Assembly: GCF_001514065.1 (NCBI RefSeq)
Contig: NZ_KQ948430.1
Location: 478,042-542,041, forward strand
DNA: 64,000 nt
From: Streptomyces antibioticus
GTDB lineage: Bacteria; Actinomycetota; Actinomycetes; Streptomycetales; Streptomycetaceae
Reading direction: 5' to 3'
Within the stretch, counting starts at the first letter, position 1. Each line of letters begins with the position of its first letter. This document shows, in pieces, positions 37,535 to 48,860 of this stretch. The notes below the pieces were generated by a model. It was not told the DNA's origin. It ran no database searches and saw nothing but the letters and a program-made list of their open reading frames with translations. The position numbers and the translations under genes are program-made.

Positions 37535-39595
37535 TCAATCTTCTGCGGGTGTACTACGGATTTCGCAGGCATCAGCGTCTTGTTTCGAAGGATCAGGCCG
37601 CTCCGGTTCCGTTTCCGGCTCCGTAATCTCCTCCCCCAGCAGCCGCTCGGCGGCCCCCCGGTGCAGCGCCGCGGCGGTGGGATCGCCCAGGTGATCCAGG
37701 GTGTCGGCGAGCCTCAGCTGCAACGCCGCCTGGAGCCGTACGTCCTCCGCGCGCCGCGCCCACTCCACCGCCTCCTGGCAGGTGCGCAGCGATTCCTCGG
37801 GGCGTCCGGCGTACTCCTGGACCCGCGCCAGCTCGCTCAACGCCCGCGCATGGGCGGCGACATCGCCCTCCTTGCGATATCCGGCGACCGCGGCCCGCCA
37901 GCCCCGCAGCGCCTCGCCGTAGCGGCCCGCGTAGGTGTGCGCGGCGGCGATACGGCCGTACAGCCGGGCGGCGTCCGCACGCTCGTCCCGGGCCAGGCGC
38001 TGGGCGAGGGCGCGGCCGAACCAGTCGGCGGCCCGGTCGTAGTCCCCGAGCTCCAGATGCGCACCGCCTACGGATTCCATCGCGCGGCCGGTCGCATACG
38101 GGTCGTTCGCCTGGCGTCCGGCGTCCAGCGCGGCCCGGTAGCGGGCCAGCGCGTCGGCCGTGCGCCCGGTCTGCGCGTCCAGGTCCCCCAGGTTCAGCAG
38201 CGCCGCCGCCTGCTCCCGGGGCAGTTCCCGGCGCTCGGCCACGTCCAGGACGAGCCGGTGGATGCCGTACAGGTCGGGTGCGGCGGCCTGGGTGCCGAAG
38301 TGCGCGACCATCGCCCTGACCAGCTGGGACATCAGCCGCCTGGCGAGGGTGTCGAGCTCCCCGTCGGCGACGGCGAGGCGGGCCGAGGCCAGCAGGGCGG
38401 GCCTGCGGATGGTCAGCCAGTCCTCGGCGGCCCGTGGGCTGGGGAAGCGCAGCGAGCGGGGCATGCCCTGGAGCTTCTCCCGGGCCTCGGGGTTGTCCGT
38501 CTCGGTGATGGCGCGGCAGGACTGGAGCAGCCGTACCGTCCGCTCCAGCATCCGGGCGCGGGCCAGCTGGAGCTCGGCGGGGCGGTCCTGGGACTCGGCG
38601 AGGGACTTCAGCAACGGGTGCAGACAGGCCGGCACCTCGTACTGCGGGAGGGGGGACTCCACGGCGTGCAGCAGGCCGAGGGCGACGAAGTCGTCCAGGG
38701 TGGTGCGGGCGCCGCCCACCGAGCAGCCGGCGAGGGCGGAGGCGGTGTGCGGGTCGACCAGGCCGGCCGGGGCGAGGGAGAGCAGTCGCAGTATCCGGGC
38801 GGCGGGGCTGGGCAGGGAGCCGTAGGCGAGGCGGAAGACCCGGTTCAGGGGCGTCCCCTCGTCGCTCTCGGCGTGCAGGTGCTTGGCGAGGTCGGCGACG
38901 GCGGCTTTCGGCCGGGCGGCGAGCCAGCCGCCGGCCAGCGTCAGGGCGGCGGGCTGGCCCTGGCACTCCTCGACGAGGCTCTCGGCGGCACGGGGGTCGA
39001 CGGTGATGCGGACCGAGCCGGTGTGCCGAGTGAGCAGCTCCAGGGCGGACTTGGTGTCGAGACCGCCCAGCGTGCAGGGGCGGACGTCGGAGATGCCGGT
39101 GAGCGGGCCGTCGGACACCGCGACGACCAGGCACTCCGGAGTGTCCGGGAGCAGGGCGTCGACCTGGTCGGCGGTCACCGCGTCGTCGAGCAGGAGCAGC
39201 GCGCTGCGGTCGGCGAGGGCCTCGCGCAGCGCCGCCGTGAGGTCGTCCTCGGCGGCGCCGGCCGGGGTCGGCCGGTCCAGGGCGGTGAGCAGTTCCCGGG
39301 CGGCGTGCTCGACGGGGACGGGGGTGCCGTCGGGCTCGCTGAGGCGGGCCTTGAACACTCCGTCGTAACGGTCGGCGACCTGTCGTACGAGCTCCTCGGC
39401 GAGCGCGGTGCGGCCCGAGCCGGGGCGGCCCGCGATGAGCAGCACGCGCGCGCGTGGGGCCTTCCGGCCGGCGAGGGTGTCGAGGCCCGCCCGTTCGATG
39501 TCGGCGCGGAGTTCCTTCAACTCCCGTGTCCGGCCCAGGAACTGACCTTCGGCCGACAGCTGAACGCCGCTCGTGTCCACCGCCTGATCCGTCAC
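37535..39595 (-). CDS. STAND-type NTPase with TPR repeats
   Basis: A 686-residue protein with an N-terminal ATPase module (about residues 15-330), a helical linker, and TPR-like helices from about residue 425 to 640 (LLNLGDLDAQTGRTADALARYRAALDAGRQ and later A-x-x-Y-A-GR-x-EA units). The P-loop is GRPGSGRTAL: the usual Lys is Arg. Walker B is ALLLLDDAV. Such NB-ARC/TPR proteins are common in streptomycetes as signalling switches or regulators; no DNA-binding domain is visible. GTG 39595 was chosen because GGGAG lies 8 bases upstream. Role unknown. Confidence 0.75.
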   Translation of the reverse strand: MTDQAVDTSGVQLSAEGQFLGRTRELKELRADIERAGLDTLAGRKAPRARVLLIAGRPGSGRTALAEELVRQVADRYDGVFKARLSEPDGTPVPVEHAARELLTALDRPTPAGAAEDDLTAALREALADRSALLLLDDAVTADQVDALLPDTPECLVVAVSDGPLTGISDVRPCTLGGLDTKSALELLTRHTGSVRITVDPRAAESLVEECQGQPAALTLAGGWLAARPKAAVADLAKHLHAESDEGTPLNRVFRLAYGSLPSPAARILRLLSLAPAGLVDPHTASALAGCSVGGARTTLDDFVALGLLHAVESPLPQYEVPACLHPLLKSLAESQDRPAELQLARARMLERTVRLLQSCRAITETDNPEAREKLQGMPRSLRFPSPRAAEDWLTIRRPALLASARLAVADGELDTLARRLMSQLVRAMVAHFGTQAAAPDLYGIHRLVLDVAERRELPREQAAALLNLGDLDAQTGRTADALARYRAALDAGRQANDPYATGRAMESVGGAHLELGDYDRAADWFGRALAQRLARDERADAARLYGRIAAAHTYAGRYGEALRGWRAAVAGYRKEGDVAAHARALSELARVQEYAGRPEESLRTCQEAVEWARRAEDVRLQAALQLRLADTLDHLGDPTAAALHRGAAERLLGEEITEPETEPERPDPSKQDADACEIRSTPAED

Positions 39596-39744
39596 GGGCC
39601 ACACTCCCGTCCCACCGCACGCGCAAGCCCGCCGGGACTCCGAACGGGCATTTACAGAGCGTAGTTCACCCTCTGCAACGTTCCTGGTGGAGCAGGGCGG
39701 ACAGGTCGCCCGATCGGATCAGCCGATGGTCACACCAGAAGTGT

Positions 39745-40371
39745 TCAGGATTCGAAGGGACGCGCGGGCCAGGGGGCGTCCGCGGGGCGCAGTGCGTCGA
39801 GGCCGTCGCCCTGCTGCGCGGCGACCAGCGAAAGCACGCCCACCACCAGGCAGTTGTTGTGCAGCTCGCCCGCCAGCACGCCCCGCACGAGGTCGTCGAG
39901 GGGCACGCGCGCGTACTCCAGGTCGATCTCCTCGTGCTCCACCTCGAAGCGCTCGCCCTCGGCCTCCGACAGATCGCGGGCGAGGAAGATCCTTACGGCC
40001 TCGTCGCAGCCGCCGGCCGTGGTGTAGACGTCGGTCAGCACCCGCCAGTCCTCGGCCTTGACGTGCGCCTCCTCGTACAGCTCGCGCTGCGCCGCATGCA
40101 GCGGGTTCTCACCGGGCACGTCGAGCAGGCCGGCCGGGATCTCCCACAGCTTCTGGCGCACCGGGTGACGGTACTGCTTGATCAGCAGGACCCGGCCCTC
40201 GTCGTCGAGGGCGAGCACGCCGACCGAGCCGGGGTGGACCTGGTAGTCGCGGCGGACGACCTTGCCGTCGGGCATGACCACGTCGTCGGTGCGCACGGAG
40301 GTCTTGTTGCCCACGAAGGGGGTCTCCGTCCCCCGGATCTCCCACTCCTCCGGGGTGTCCTTGATCGTCAT
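39745..40371 (-). CDS. Nudix hydrolase, ADP-ribose pyrophosphatase-like
   Basis: A 208-residue enzyme expected to hydrolyse ADP-ribose or a similar nucleoside diphosphate. The ADPRase-type N-terminal strand region (YQVHPGSVGVLALDDEGRVLLIKQYRHPV) leads to the Nudix box WEIPAGLLDVPGENP...QRELYEEAHV with the catalytic REL-x-EE. A Gly adjacent to the E of the first segment (GEN) is common in actinobacterial forms. It lies between STAND and pyrG genes and is in the same direction as pyrG, 85 bases after it. It is the second Nudix protein in the window besides the NrtR-like one. Confidence 0.85.
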   Translation of the reverse strand: MTIKDTPEEWEIRGTETPFVGNKTSVRTDDVVMPDGKVVRRDYQVHPGSVGVLALDDEGRVLLIKQYRHPVRQKLWEIPAGLLDVPGENPLHAAQRELYEEAHVKAEDWRVLTDVYTTAGGCDEAVRIFLARDLSEAEGERFEVEHEEIDLEYARVPLDDLVRGVLAGELHNNCLVVGVLSLVAAQQGDGLDALRPADAPWPARPFES

Positions 40372-40402
40372 GCCCAGTCCTTCCGCACGTGCTCAAAGAG
40401 AA

Positions 40403-40438
40403 GCCGGGGCGCCGCCTTTTGAATGCGAACGCCCCGGC
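40403..40438 (-). terminator. 9-bp hairpin downstream of pyrG
   Basis: GCCGGGGCG (40403-40411) pairs with CGCCCCGGC (40430-40438) around an 18-base loop, beginning 19 bases past the pyrG stop. The long loop weakens the assignment. Confidence 0.45.
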
Positions 40439-40456
40439 CACCGTACAACTGTTGTG

Positions 40457-42124
<1,668 letters not shown>

Positions 42125-42611
42125 GGCCAAGAGGGGGCTCCCGTGGTCGCTATCTGGGGTGCGGGGCGGCGCTGTGACCGGAGATTCCCGGCGTCGCCGT
42201 CGCTGCGGTCGGGGGTTTTGTCCACCACCGGTCCACGGGCTACCAGGGTATCAGCGCCTCGAGGGGATGGCTTCCGGCCACGCTCCGCGCACGCGTCGAC
42301 ACAGACGCTCACCCGTCACGGGTTTCTTACCTGCTGCTCACCCGTTCGGCCCATCCGCGTTGCCCAGAGCGGCACACAGATCATCTACGTGCGTCGTATC
42401 CTGCTCGGACATTCACTGCCGAGCCCGCCCGGCAACACGGCACCACCCCCCGCCCGTAAGCCCCGGAACAACGTGAGCTCGTCAGTTCGTTGAGAAGAGA
42501 TCGTCGTTTTGCCCAGAGGCAGCGCGACTGTTTTGCTTGACCGCTCAACGACGTATTACAACGACCCCTTGACCGCACTAGCGACCGCCCCCTTTTTCCC
42601 CAGGGGGTGAC
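42125..42611. other. 487-bp intergenic region between divergent pyrG and GH15 genes
   Basis: The longest gene-free stretch in the window. On the plus strand, TTGCTTGACCG (about 42531) and TACAAC (about 42557) could make a promoter for the GH15 gene, with a second TTGACC (about 42571) closer to it. The pyrG promoter should lie near 42390-42420 on the minus strand (AGGATACGAC). AGGGGG just before the GTG at 42612 is the ribosome binding site. No convincing small gene was seen. Confidence 0.35.
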
Positions 42612-44438
42612 GTGGCCGTTCGACTGGAGTTGCACGTGGCCGGGCGCATCGAAGACTACGCACTCATCGGAGACATGCAGACCGCCGCCCTGGTCTGCCG
42701 GGACGGCACAGTGGACTGGCTGTGCCTGCCCCGCTTCGACTCGCATGCCATCTTCGCCGGCCTGCTGGGCACCGAGGAGCACGGCTTCTGGCGCCTGGGG
42801 CCCGCGCATGGCGCCGACGCCGAGCCGCCCACCGCGGCCCGGCGCACCTACCGCGGCGACTCACTGATCCTGGAGTCCGAGTGGGACACCCCGCGCGGCA
42901 CGGTCCGGATCACCGACTTCATGCCGCCTCGTGACGGCGCGCCGCAGCTGATCCGGATCGTGGAGGGCGTCTCGGGCCGGGTCCCGATGCGCTCGGCCCT
43001 GCGGATGCGTTTCTCGTACGGGCGGGTCGTGCCGTGGGTGCACAAGCACGACGGGCGCACGGTCGCCGTCGCGGGCCCCGACTCGGTGTGGTTCGACACC
43101 GACTGCGAGACCTACGGCAAGTCCCTGACCACGTACTCGGACTTCACGGTCGCCCCGGGTGACAGGATCGCCTTCACCATCTCCTGGGAGCCCTCGCACA
43201 AGAACCCGCCGCCGCTGCCCGAGCCGGAGCAGTCCCTGGAGGCCACCGAGGACTTCTGGCGCGAGTGGGTCGAGCACTGTACGTACCACGGCCCCTACCG
43301 CGAGGCCGTCGTCCGCTCCCTGATCACGCTGAAGGCGCTGACGTACGCCCCGACCGGCGGCATCGTCGCGGCTCCGACGACCTCGCTGCCCGAGGACATC
43401 GGCGGCGTCCGCAACTGGGACTACCGCTACACCTGGCTCCGCGACGCCGCGATCACGCTCTCCTCGCTGCTGCGCACCGGCTACCGCGAGGAGGCCCGCG
43501 CCTGGCGCGAGTGGCTGCTGCGCGCGGTCGCCGGCGACCCCGAGAACCTGCAGATCATGTACGGCATCGCGGGTGAGCGGGAGCTGGGCGAGGCCGAGCT
43601 GGACTGGCTGCCGGGCTACGAGAACTCCGCCCCGGTCCGGGTCGGCAACGGCGCGGCCCACCAGCTCCAGCTCGACGTGTACGGCGAGGTCACCGAGGCC
43701 CTGCACCTCGCCCACATGACCGGGCTCGCCCGCAACGACTACGCGTCCCTGCTCCAGCTCAAGCTCATCCGCTACCTGGAGGACCACTGGGACGAGCCGG
43801 ACGAGGGCATCTGGGAGGTGCGCGGCCCGCGCCGCCACTTCGTGCACTCCAAGGTGATGGCCTGGGTCGCCGTCGACCGCACGATCAAGCTCATCGAGTC
43901 CGGGGACGCGGACGGCCCGCTGGAGCGCTGGCGCGAGCTGCGCGACGACATCCACCGGGACGTCTGCGAGAAGGGCTACGACAAGGAGCGCAACACGTTC
44001 ACGCAGTCGTACGGCTCGAAGGAGCTGGACGCCTCCCTGCTGCTGATCCCGCAGATGGGCTTCCTGCCGCCGGACGACAAGCGGGTCATCGGCACCATCG
44101 AGGCGATCCAGCGCGAGCTGTCCACGCCGGACGGCTTCATCCTGCGCTACCCGACCGAGGGCGACAGCGAGGGCGTCGACGGACTGCCCGGTGACGAGGG
44201 GGCGTTCCTGGCCTGCTCGTTCTGGATGGCGGACGACCTCGCGATGATCGGCCGCGTCGACGAGGCCCGCAAGCTGTTCGAGAAGCTCCTTGCCCTGCGC
44301 AACGACCTCGGGCTGCTCGCGGAGGAGTGGGACCCGCACCTGAAGCGCCAGGTCGGCAACTTCCCGCAGGCCTTCAGCCACGTCCCGCTGATCGACACGG
44401 CCCTGCGGCTGACGGCGTCGGGGGCGTACGGGGGCTGA
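42612..44438 (+). CDS. Glycoside hydrolase family 15 protein (glucoamylase/trehalase-like)
   Basis: A 608-residue cytoplasmic GH15 protein. The first about 230 residues are the beta-sandwich that starts RIEDYALIGDMQTAALVCRDGTVDWLCLPRFDS. The (alpha/alpha)6 catalytic barrel follows (VRNWDYRYTWLRDAAIT). A general-acid Glu is likely in DEGIWEVRG and a general-base Glu in LAEEWDPHLKRQVGNFPQAFSHV. There is no signal peptide. This intracellular subgroup includes trehalases in mycobacteria and streptomycetes as well as glucoamylase-like enzymes; substrate not certain. The GTG start is supported by AGGGGGTG. Confidence 0.88.
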   Translation: MAVRLELHVAGRIEDYALIGDMQTAALVCRDGTVDWLCLPRFDSHAIFAGLLGTEEHGFWRLGPAHGADAEPPTAARRTYRGDSLILESEWDTPRGTVRITDFMPPRDGAPQLIRIVEGVSGRVPMRSALRMRFSYGRVVPWVHKHDGRTVAVAGPDSVWFDTDCETYGKSLTTYSDFTVAPGDRIAFTISWEPSHKNPPPLPEPEQSLEATEDFWREWVEHCTYHGPYREAVVRSLITLKALTYAPTGGIVAAPTTSLPEDIGGVRNWDYRYTWLRDAAITLSSLLRTGYREEARAWREWLLRAVAGDPENLQIMYGIAGERELGEAELDWLPGYENSAPVRVGNGAAHQLQLDVYGEVTEALHLAHMTGLARNDYASLLQLKLIRYLEDHWDEPDEGIWEVRGPRRHFVHSKVMAWVAVDRTIKLIESGDADGPLERWRELRDDIHRDVCEKGYDKERNTFTQSYGSKELDASLLLIPQMGFLPPDDKRVIGTIEAIQRELSTPDGFILRYPTEGDSEGVDGLPGDEGAFLACSFWMADDLAMIGRVDEARKLFEKLLALRNDLGLLAEEWDPHLKRQVGNFPQAFSHVPLIDTALRLTASGAYGG

Positions 44439-44450
44439 CTCCCGTCACGG

Positions 44451-44486
44451 GCGTGCCGCTGCCTGCCGTGGGGCGGCGCGGCACGC
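44451..44486 (+). terminator. 9-bp hairpin downstream of GH15 gene
   Basis: GCGTGCCGC (44451-44459) pairs with GCGGCACGC (44478-44486), loop 18 bases, 12 bases past the GH15 stop. Confidence 0.55.
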
Positions 44487-44540
44487 CATGATCGCCGGGT
44501 GCGCTGGACCGATCACAGGCAGGGCGCGGACTCTGATCGG

Positions 44541-45617
44541 GTGTCCACGAACCCCTCACCGCTCTGGCGCGTACGCCCCGGCGCTCGTACTTGGCGCTGC
44601 GCGCCCGCGCCCGCCGGGGTGCGCGCCTTCCACTCCGCGCTCCCCGGCTACGCACCCACACCCCTGACCGAACTCCCACCCCTGGCCGCCGAGTTGGCGG
44701 TCGGCCGGGTCCTCGTCAAGGACGAGTCGAGCCGCCTCGGGCTGCCCGCGTTCAAGGCGCTGGGCGCGTTCTGGGCCGTCCATCGCGTCCTCGCCGAGCG
44801 AGAGCGAGACCGAGAGCCGGGTTCCGTGACGCTGGTGACGGCCTCCGACGGCAACCACGGCCGCGCGGTGGCCCGGGCGGCCCGCCTCGCCGGACAGGGC
44901 GCGCACGTCTTCGTGCCGCGCGGTGTGTCCGCGCCGGCGGTGGCGGCCATCGCCGCCGAGGGGGCGCGGGTCACCGAGGTGACGGGCCCGTACGACGAGG
45001 CCGTGCGGCTCGCGGCCGAGGCGGCCGACGGGCCCGGCTCGATTCTCGTCCAGGACACCGCCTGGCCCGGCTACGAGGAGATCCCCGGCTGGATCGTCGA
45101 GGGCTACGCCACGCTCTGCGCCGAGATCGACGAGCAGCTGGCCGGGACCGCCGGACCCGACCTCGTCTGCGTCCCGGTGGGGGTGGGCTCGCTGGCCCAG
45201 GCCGTCGTCACCCACTACCGCAGCCGCTCCGCCGGACGGGCGCCCGCGCTGCTGTCGGTGGAGCCGGAGACCGCGGCCTGCGTCGCGGCGAGCCTCGCCG
45301 CGGGCACGCCCGTCAGCGTCACGACCGGCGAGACCGTCATGGCCGGGCTGAACTGCGGTACGCCCTCCAGCCTGGCCTGGCCCTACCTGTACGGCGGACT
45401 CGACGCCGCCGTCGCCGTACCGGACGCGGCGAGTGTCCGCGCGGCCGCCGACCTCGCCGACCTGGGCGTCTCCTCGGGGCCCTGCGGGGCGGCCTCGCTC
45501 GCCGGGCTGCGGGCGGTCCTCACCGGTGCGGGTGCGGAGGAACGCCGTGCGGCTCTGGGGCTGGACGCGGCTTCCGTGGTGGTGCTGCTGAGCACCGAGG
45601 GCGCGCCCGCGCGCTGA
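44541..45617 (+). CDS. Diaminopropionate ammonia-lyase-like PLP enzyme
   Basis: A 358-residue fold-type II PLP enzyme. Segment VLVKDESSRLGLPAFKALGAFWA supplies the PLP Lys in AFKALG, and TASDGNHGRAVARAA is the phosphate-binding-type Asn region. GVGSLAQAVVTHYRS binds phosphate and SGPCGAASLAGL closes the site. These match 2,3-diaminopropionate ammonia-lyase (YgeX-like) more than threonine dehydratase, since no ACT domain is present. Two GTG starts (44499 and 44541) are possible and neither has a good ribosome binding site; the later one was taken. Confidence 0.8.
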   Translation: MSTNPSPLWRVRPGARTWRCAPAPAGVRAFHSALPGYAPTPLTELPPLAAELAVGRVLVKDESSRLGLPAFKALGAFWAVHRVLAERERDREPGSVTLVTASDGNHGRAVARAARLAGQGAHVFVPRGVSAPAVAAIAAEGARVTEVTGPYDEAVRLAAEAADGPGSILVQDTAWPGYEEIPGWIVEGYATLCAEIDEQLAGTAGPDLVCVPVGVGSLAQAVVTHYRSRSAGRAPALLSVEPETAACVAASLAAGTPVSVTTGETVMAGLNCGTPSSLAWPYLYGGLDAAVAVPDAASVRAAADLADLGVSSGPCGAASLAGLRAVLTGAGAEERRAALGLDAASVVVLLSTEGAPAR

Positions 45618-45748
45618 CGGCCCGTCCTGGGCGATTTCCGTTCCTGAACATTTCTGACCATTCGGGAACGCCCCTCCCCCTGACAGGACCAAATCCCCCA
45701 CCCCGCCTACGCTGGAACCATCTGCCCCTGCACGAAAGGGGGCGCCCC

Positions 45749-47131
45749 ATGGCCTCCCCATCAAAGGCCGGCACGGCTCTCGCCGCGCTGCGCGAGGAAC
45801 TGGTCGGCGACGTGTTCGCCCCGGGGGACGCGGGCTACGACGAAGCCCGTACCGTCTTCAATTCGATGATCGACCGGCGTCCGGCGGTGATCGCCCAGTG
45901 TGTCGACGAGGCCGACGTCGTACGGGCGGTGCGCTTCGGCCGTGACCTGGATCTGCCGATCGCGGTGCGCGGCGGCGGGCACAGCGTGGCGGGGATGGCG
46001 CTGAACGACGGCGGTCTGGTGATCGACCTGCGCCACATGCGGGCGGTCACCGTCGACCCGACGGCCCGGGAGGTACGGATCGCGGGTGGCGCCACGATGA
46101 GCGACCTCGACCGGACCTGTCAGCCGTACGGTCTGGCGACCACCGGCGGCCGGGCCTCGACCACCGGCGTCGGCGGGTTCGTCCTCGGCGGCGGCACCGG
46201 CTGGCTGGACCGCTGCCACGGACTCGCCGTCGACAACCTCCTCGGCGTCGACCTGGTCACCGCCGACGGCCGTCGGGTGCACGCGAGCGCCGACGACGAG
46301 CCGGAGCTGTTCTGGGGGCTGCACGGCGGCGGCGGCAACTTCGGCATCGCGACCGCACTCACCCTGAGGCTGCACGAACTGCCCGAGTTCGCCATCGCGT
46401 TCCTGCTGTTCATGCCGGAGTACGGCCCCGAGGTCGTCCGCACCTACCGCGACATCATGGCCACGGCCCCGAACGAGGCGAGCGGCGGCGTCATCTATCT
46501 CACCGCCCCGCCCGAGGAGTTCGTGCCGCCGCACCTGGTCGGCACGCTGCTGTGCGCTGCGCTGCTGACGTACGCCGGGTCCGAGGCGGACATGCGCAAG
46601 GTCGCCGAGCCGCTGCTGGCGCTGCCGCACGAGACGGAGATCGTCGGGGCGATGCCGTACGCGGACGTCCAGTGCATGCTCGACGATCCGCCGGGGATGC
46701 GGAACTACTGGTCGGCGGAGTATCTGAGGGAGGCGCCGGACGCGTTCCTGGACGTGTTCTGCGCGCGGGCGGCGTCCATGCCGGTGCCCACCGGCACCAT
46801 CCATGTCCTGTTCCCGCAGGGCGGGGCGATCGCCGACGGGCCGCGCGAGTACCCGGTGCCGTACCGGGACGCGCCGTGGGCCGTGCACCCCTTCGCGATG
46901 TGGGAGGACCCGGCCGACGACGAGCGGGTGATCCAGTGGGTCAGGGACGTCCGCGAGGACAGCCTGCCGTGGAGCACCGGCGCGGTCTACCTCAACTTCA
47001 TCGGCGACGAGGGCGCCGACCGGGTCGTGGCCGGGGTCGGTGCCGAGAACACCGACCGCCTGGCGGCCCTGAAACGTCAGTACGACCCGGACAACGTCTT
47101 CCGCTTCAACCACAACATCAGCCCTGCGTGA
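45749..47131 (+). CDS. FAD-linked oxidase, berberine-bridge-enzyme type
   Basis: A 460-residue oxidoreductase of the PCMH/BBE class. VRGGGHSVAGMALNDGGLVIDLRHM includes the His that is covalently bound to FAD in this family, and TTGGRASTTGVGGFVLGGGTGWL follows. The Cys for bicovalent attachment is not seen in the usual position. The C-terminal BBE strap DPDNVFRFNHNI is typical. There is no signal peptide. GAAAGGGGG lies before the ATG. It converges on the permease gene with a 9-base gap. Substrate unknown; such enzymes often oxidise sugars or secondary metabolites. Confidence 0.87.
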   Translation: MASPSKAGTALAALREELVGDVFAPGDAGYDEARTVFNSMIDRRPAVIAQCVDEADVVRAVRFGRDLDLPIAVRGGGHSVAGMALNDGGLVIDLRHMRAVTVDPTAREVRIAGGATMSDLDRTCQPYGLATTGGRASTTGVGGFVLGGGTGWLDRCHGLAVDNLLGVDLVTADGRRVHASADDEPELFWGLHGGGGNFGIATALTLRLHELPEFAIAFLLFMPEYGPEVVRTYRDIMATAPNEASGGVIYLTAPPEEFVPPHLVGTLLCAALLTYAGSEADMRKVAEPLLALPHETEIVGAMPYADVQCMLDDPPGMRNYWSAEYLREAPDAFLDVFCARAASMPVPTGTIHVLFPQGGAIADGPREYPVPYRDAPWAVHPFAMWEDPADDERVIQWVRDVREDSLPWSTGAVYLNFIGDEGADRVVAGVGAENTDRLAALKRQYDPDNVFRFNHNISPA

Positions 47132-47140
47132 GCACGCTTC

Positions 47141-48637
47141 TCAGGCGTTGACCGCGGCTTCCTCGGTGCGCTCGGCCGCGTCCTCCAGGACGATCCGGCC
47201 GATGATCTCGTAGCGCTCGGGATGCCTGGCCTTGAGGTGGAAGCCGAGGCCGAGGCCGCCGAAGAAGACCAGGCCCACGATCCACGGGATGGCCTTGAAG
47301 AAGAGCGAGTCGGCCGCCGTACCGGCCGCGGTGTCGAGGTTGGTCACCAGCAGGACGACGACCGCGATCATGCCGATGCCGCCGAGGAGCGGGGCGGTGA
47401 GGGTGCGGAACCAGTGGCGGTCCTCGGGGTGGTGCTTGCGGAAGTAGCCGATGACCGCGAACGAGCACAGGGTCTGCACGATGAGGATGGCCATCGTGCC
47501 GAGGATCGCGAGCAGCGTGTAGAGGTGGATGTAGGGGTCCTGGCCGGTCAGCCAGAAGGCCGCCACGAGCGCGACCGCGATGACCGACTGCACGAAGGAG
47601 GCGATGTACGGCGATCCGTGCCTGGCGTGGGTGCGGCCGAGGGCCGGGTGCAGGAAACCCTCGCGGCCGACGGCGTACAAGTAGCGGGCCGCGCACTGGT
47701 GGAAGGCCATCCCGCAGGCGAACGACCCGGTGATCAGCAGCCATTGGAAGGCGTCGACGGCCCAGGCGCCGATGAAGGAGTGCGCCGGGTCGAAGAACAG
47801 GTCGAGCGGGCTGGTCCCGGAGGAGATCTTCACCGAGCCCGCAAGTCCGTTGCCCGCGATGGTCATCCAGGAGACATAGATGTAGAAGAGGCCGACGCCG
47901 ACGACCGAGATGAGGGTCGCGCGCGGGATGACGCGCTTGGGGTCCTTGCTCTCCTCGCCGTACATCGCGGTCGACTCGAAGCCGACCCACGACCAGAACG
48001 CGAAGAACAGTCCGAGCCCGGCGGAGGTGCCGGTGAAGGCGTTCTTCGGGTTGATCGGCTCCATCGGGATGCCGTCGGGGCCGCCGCCGTGCAGGAGTAC
48101 GGCGGTGGCGACCGCGAAGAGGACGGCGATCTCGGCGATCAGCATCACGCCGAGGGCCTTCGCGGTCAGGTTGATGTCGAAGTACGCCAGCGCGGCCGTC
48201 ACCAGCAGCATCGCCGCCGCGTAGACGATCCAGGGCAGGTCGACGCCCAGCTGGTCGTCGACGGTGGTCTTCGCGAAGTAGGAGAAGACGCCGACGATCG
48301 ACGCCTCGAAGACGACGTACGCCAGCACGGCGAGCATCCCCGAGGCCATGCCCGCGATCCGGCCCAGGCCGTGCGAGATGTAGCCGTAGAAGGCGCCGGC
48401 GGCGGTGATCCGCCGGGCCATGGCGACGTATCCGACCGAGAAGACGGTCAGGACCAGGGTCGCGAAGAGATAGCCCGCCGGCGCGCCCGTGCCGTTGCCG
48501 AAGCCGACCGCGATCGGCAGGTTGCCGGTCATCGCGGTGATCGGCGCGGCGGTCGCCACCGCCATGAAGACGACACCCACCAGACCGACGGAATTCGCCT
48601 TCAGCCGATGGACCTCTCGCGTGGGTCTTTCTGTCAT
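47141..48637 (-). CDS. APC superfamily amino acid permease
   Basis: A 498-residue membrane transporter with about 12-13 helices. The first helix starts VGLVGVVFMAVATAAPITAMTGNLP, and the conserved APC segment FWSWVGFESTAMYGEES with KDPKRVIPRATL after it is intact. The C-terminus is cytosolic and charged. It is divergent from a PucR regulator gene 223 bases away, which is likely to control it. The ATG at 48637 has GAGAGGGG about 6 bases upstream. Likely substrate is an amino acid or amine. Confidence 0.88.
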   Translation of the reverse strand: MTERPTREVHRLKANSVGLVGVVFMAVATAAPITAMTGNLPIAVGFGNGTGAPAGYLFATLVLTVFSVGYVAMARRITAAGAFYGYISHGLGRIAGMASGMLAVLAYVVFEASIVGVFSYFAKTTVDDQLGVDLPWIVYAAAMLLVTAALAYFDINLTAKALGVMLIAEIAVLFAVATAVLLHGGGPDGIPMEPINPKNAFTGTSAGLGLFFAFWSWVGFESTAMYGEESKDPKRVIPRATLISVVGVGLFYIYVSWMTIAGNGLAGSVKISSGTSPLDLFFDPAHSFIGAWAVDAFQWLLITGSFACGMAFHQCAARYLYAVGREGFLHPALGRTHARHGSPYIASFVQSVIAVALVAAFWLTGQDPYIHLYTLLAILGTMAILIVQTLCSFAVIGYFRKHHPEDRHWFRTLTAPLLGGIGMIAVVVLLVTNLDTAAGTAADSLFFKAIPWIVGLVFFGGLGLGFHLKARHPERYEIIGRIVLEDAAERTEEAAVNA

Positions 48638-48669
48638 TCCCGCCCCTCTCAACCTGCTCGCGCAACGAA

Positions 48670-48702
48670 ATCCGAAGGCGAAATACGCCTTGCCTTTCGG
48701 AT
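48670..48702. promoter_or_regulatory. Nested inverted repeats in the permease-PucR intergenic region
   Basis: ATCCGAA (48670-48676) and TTCGGAT (48696-48702) form an outer inverted repeat, and AAGGCG (48675-48680) and CGCCTT (48686-48691) an inner one. They lie 33-65 bases upstream of the permease start in its leader or promoter and may be a site for the PucR regulator. Confidence 0.4.
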
Positions 48703-48860
48703 GCGTCAGTGTGGTGGCGGAGTGACACATGCCACAAGCGACACGCGGTCATGCAATTCGGCCAGGGGCGCGACGGATTGTCGTGCACAGGGCCGCGGTG
48801 ATCGTCGCCGTAACCGTCCGGAGATGTCGTCGAAGCATGCGCGCGGGTAGCGTCCGGCTC

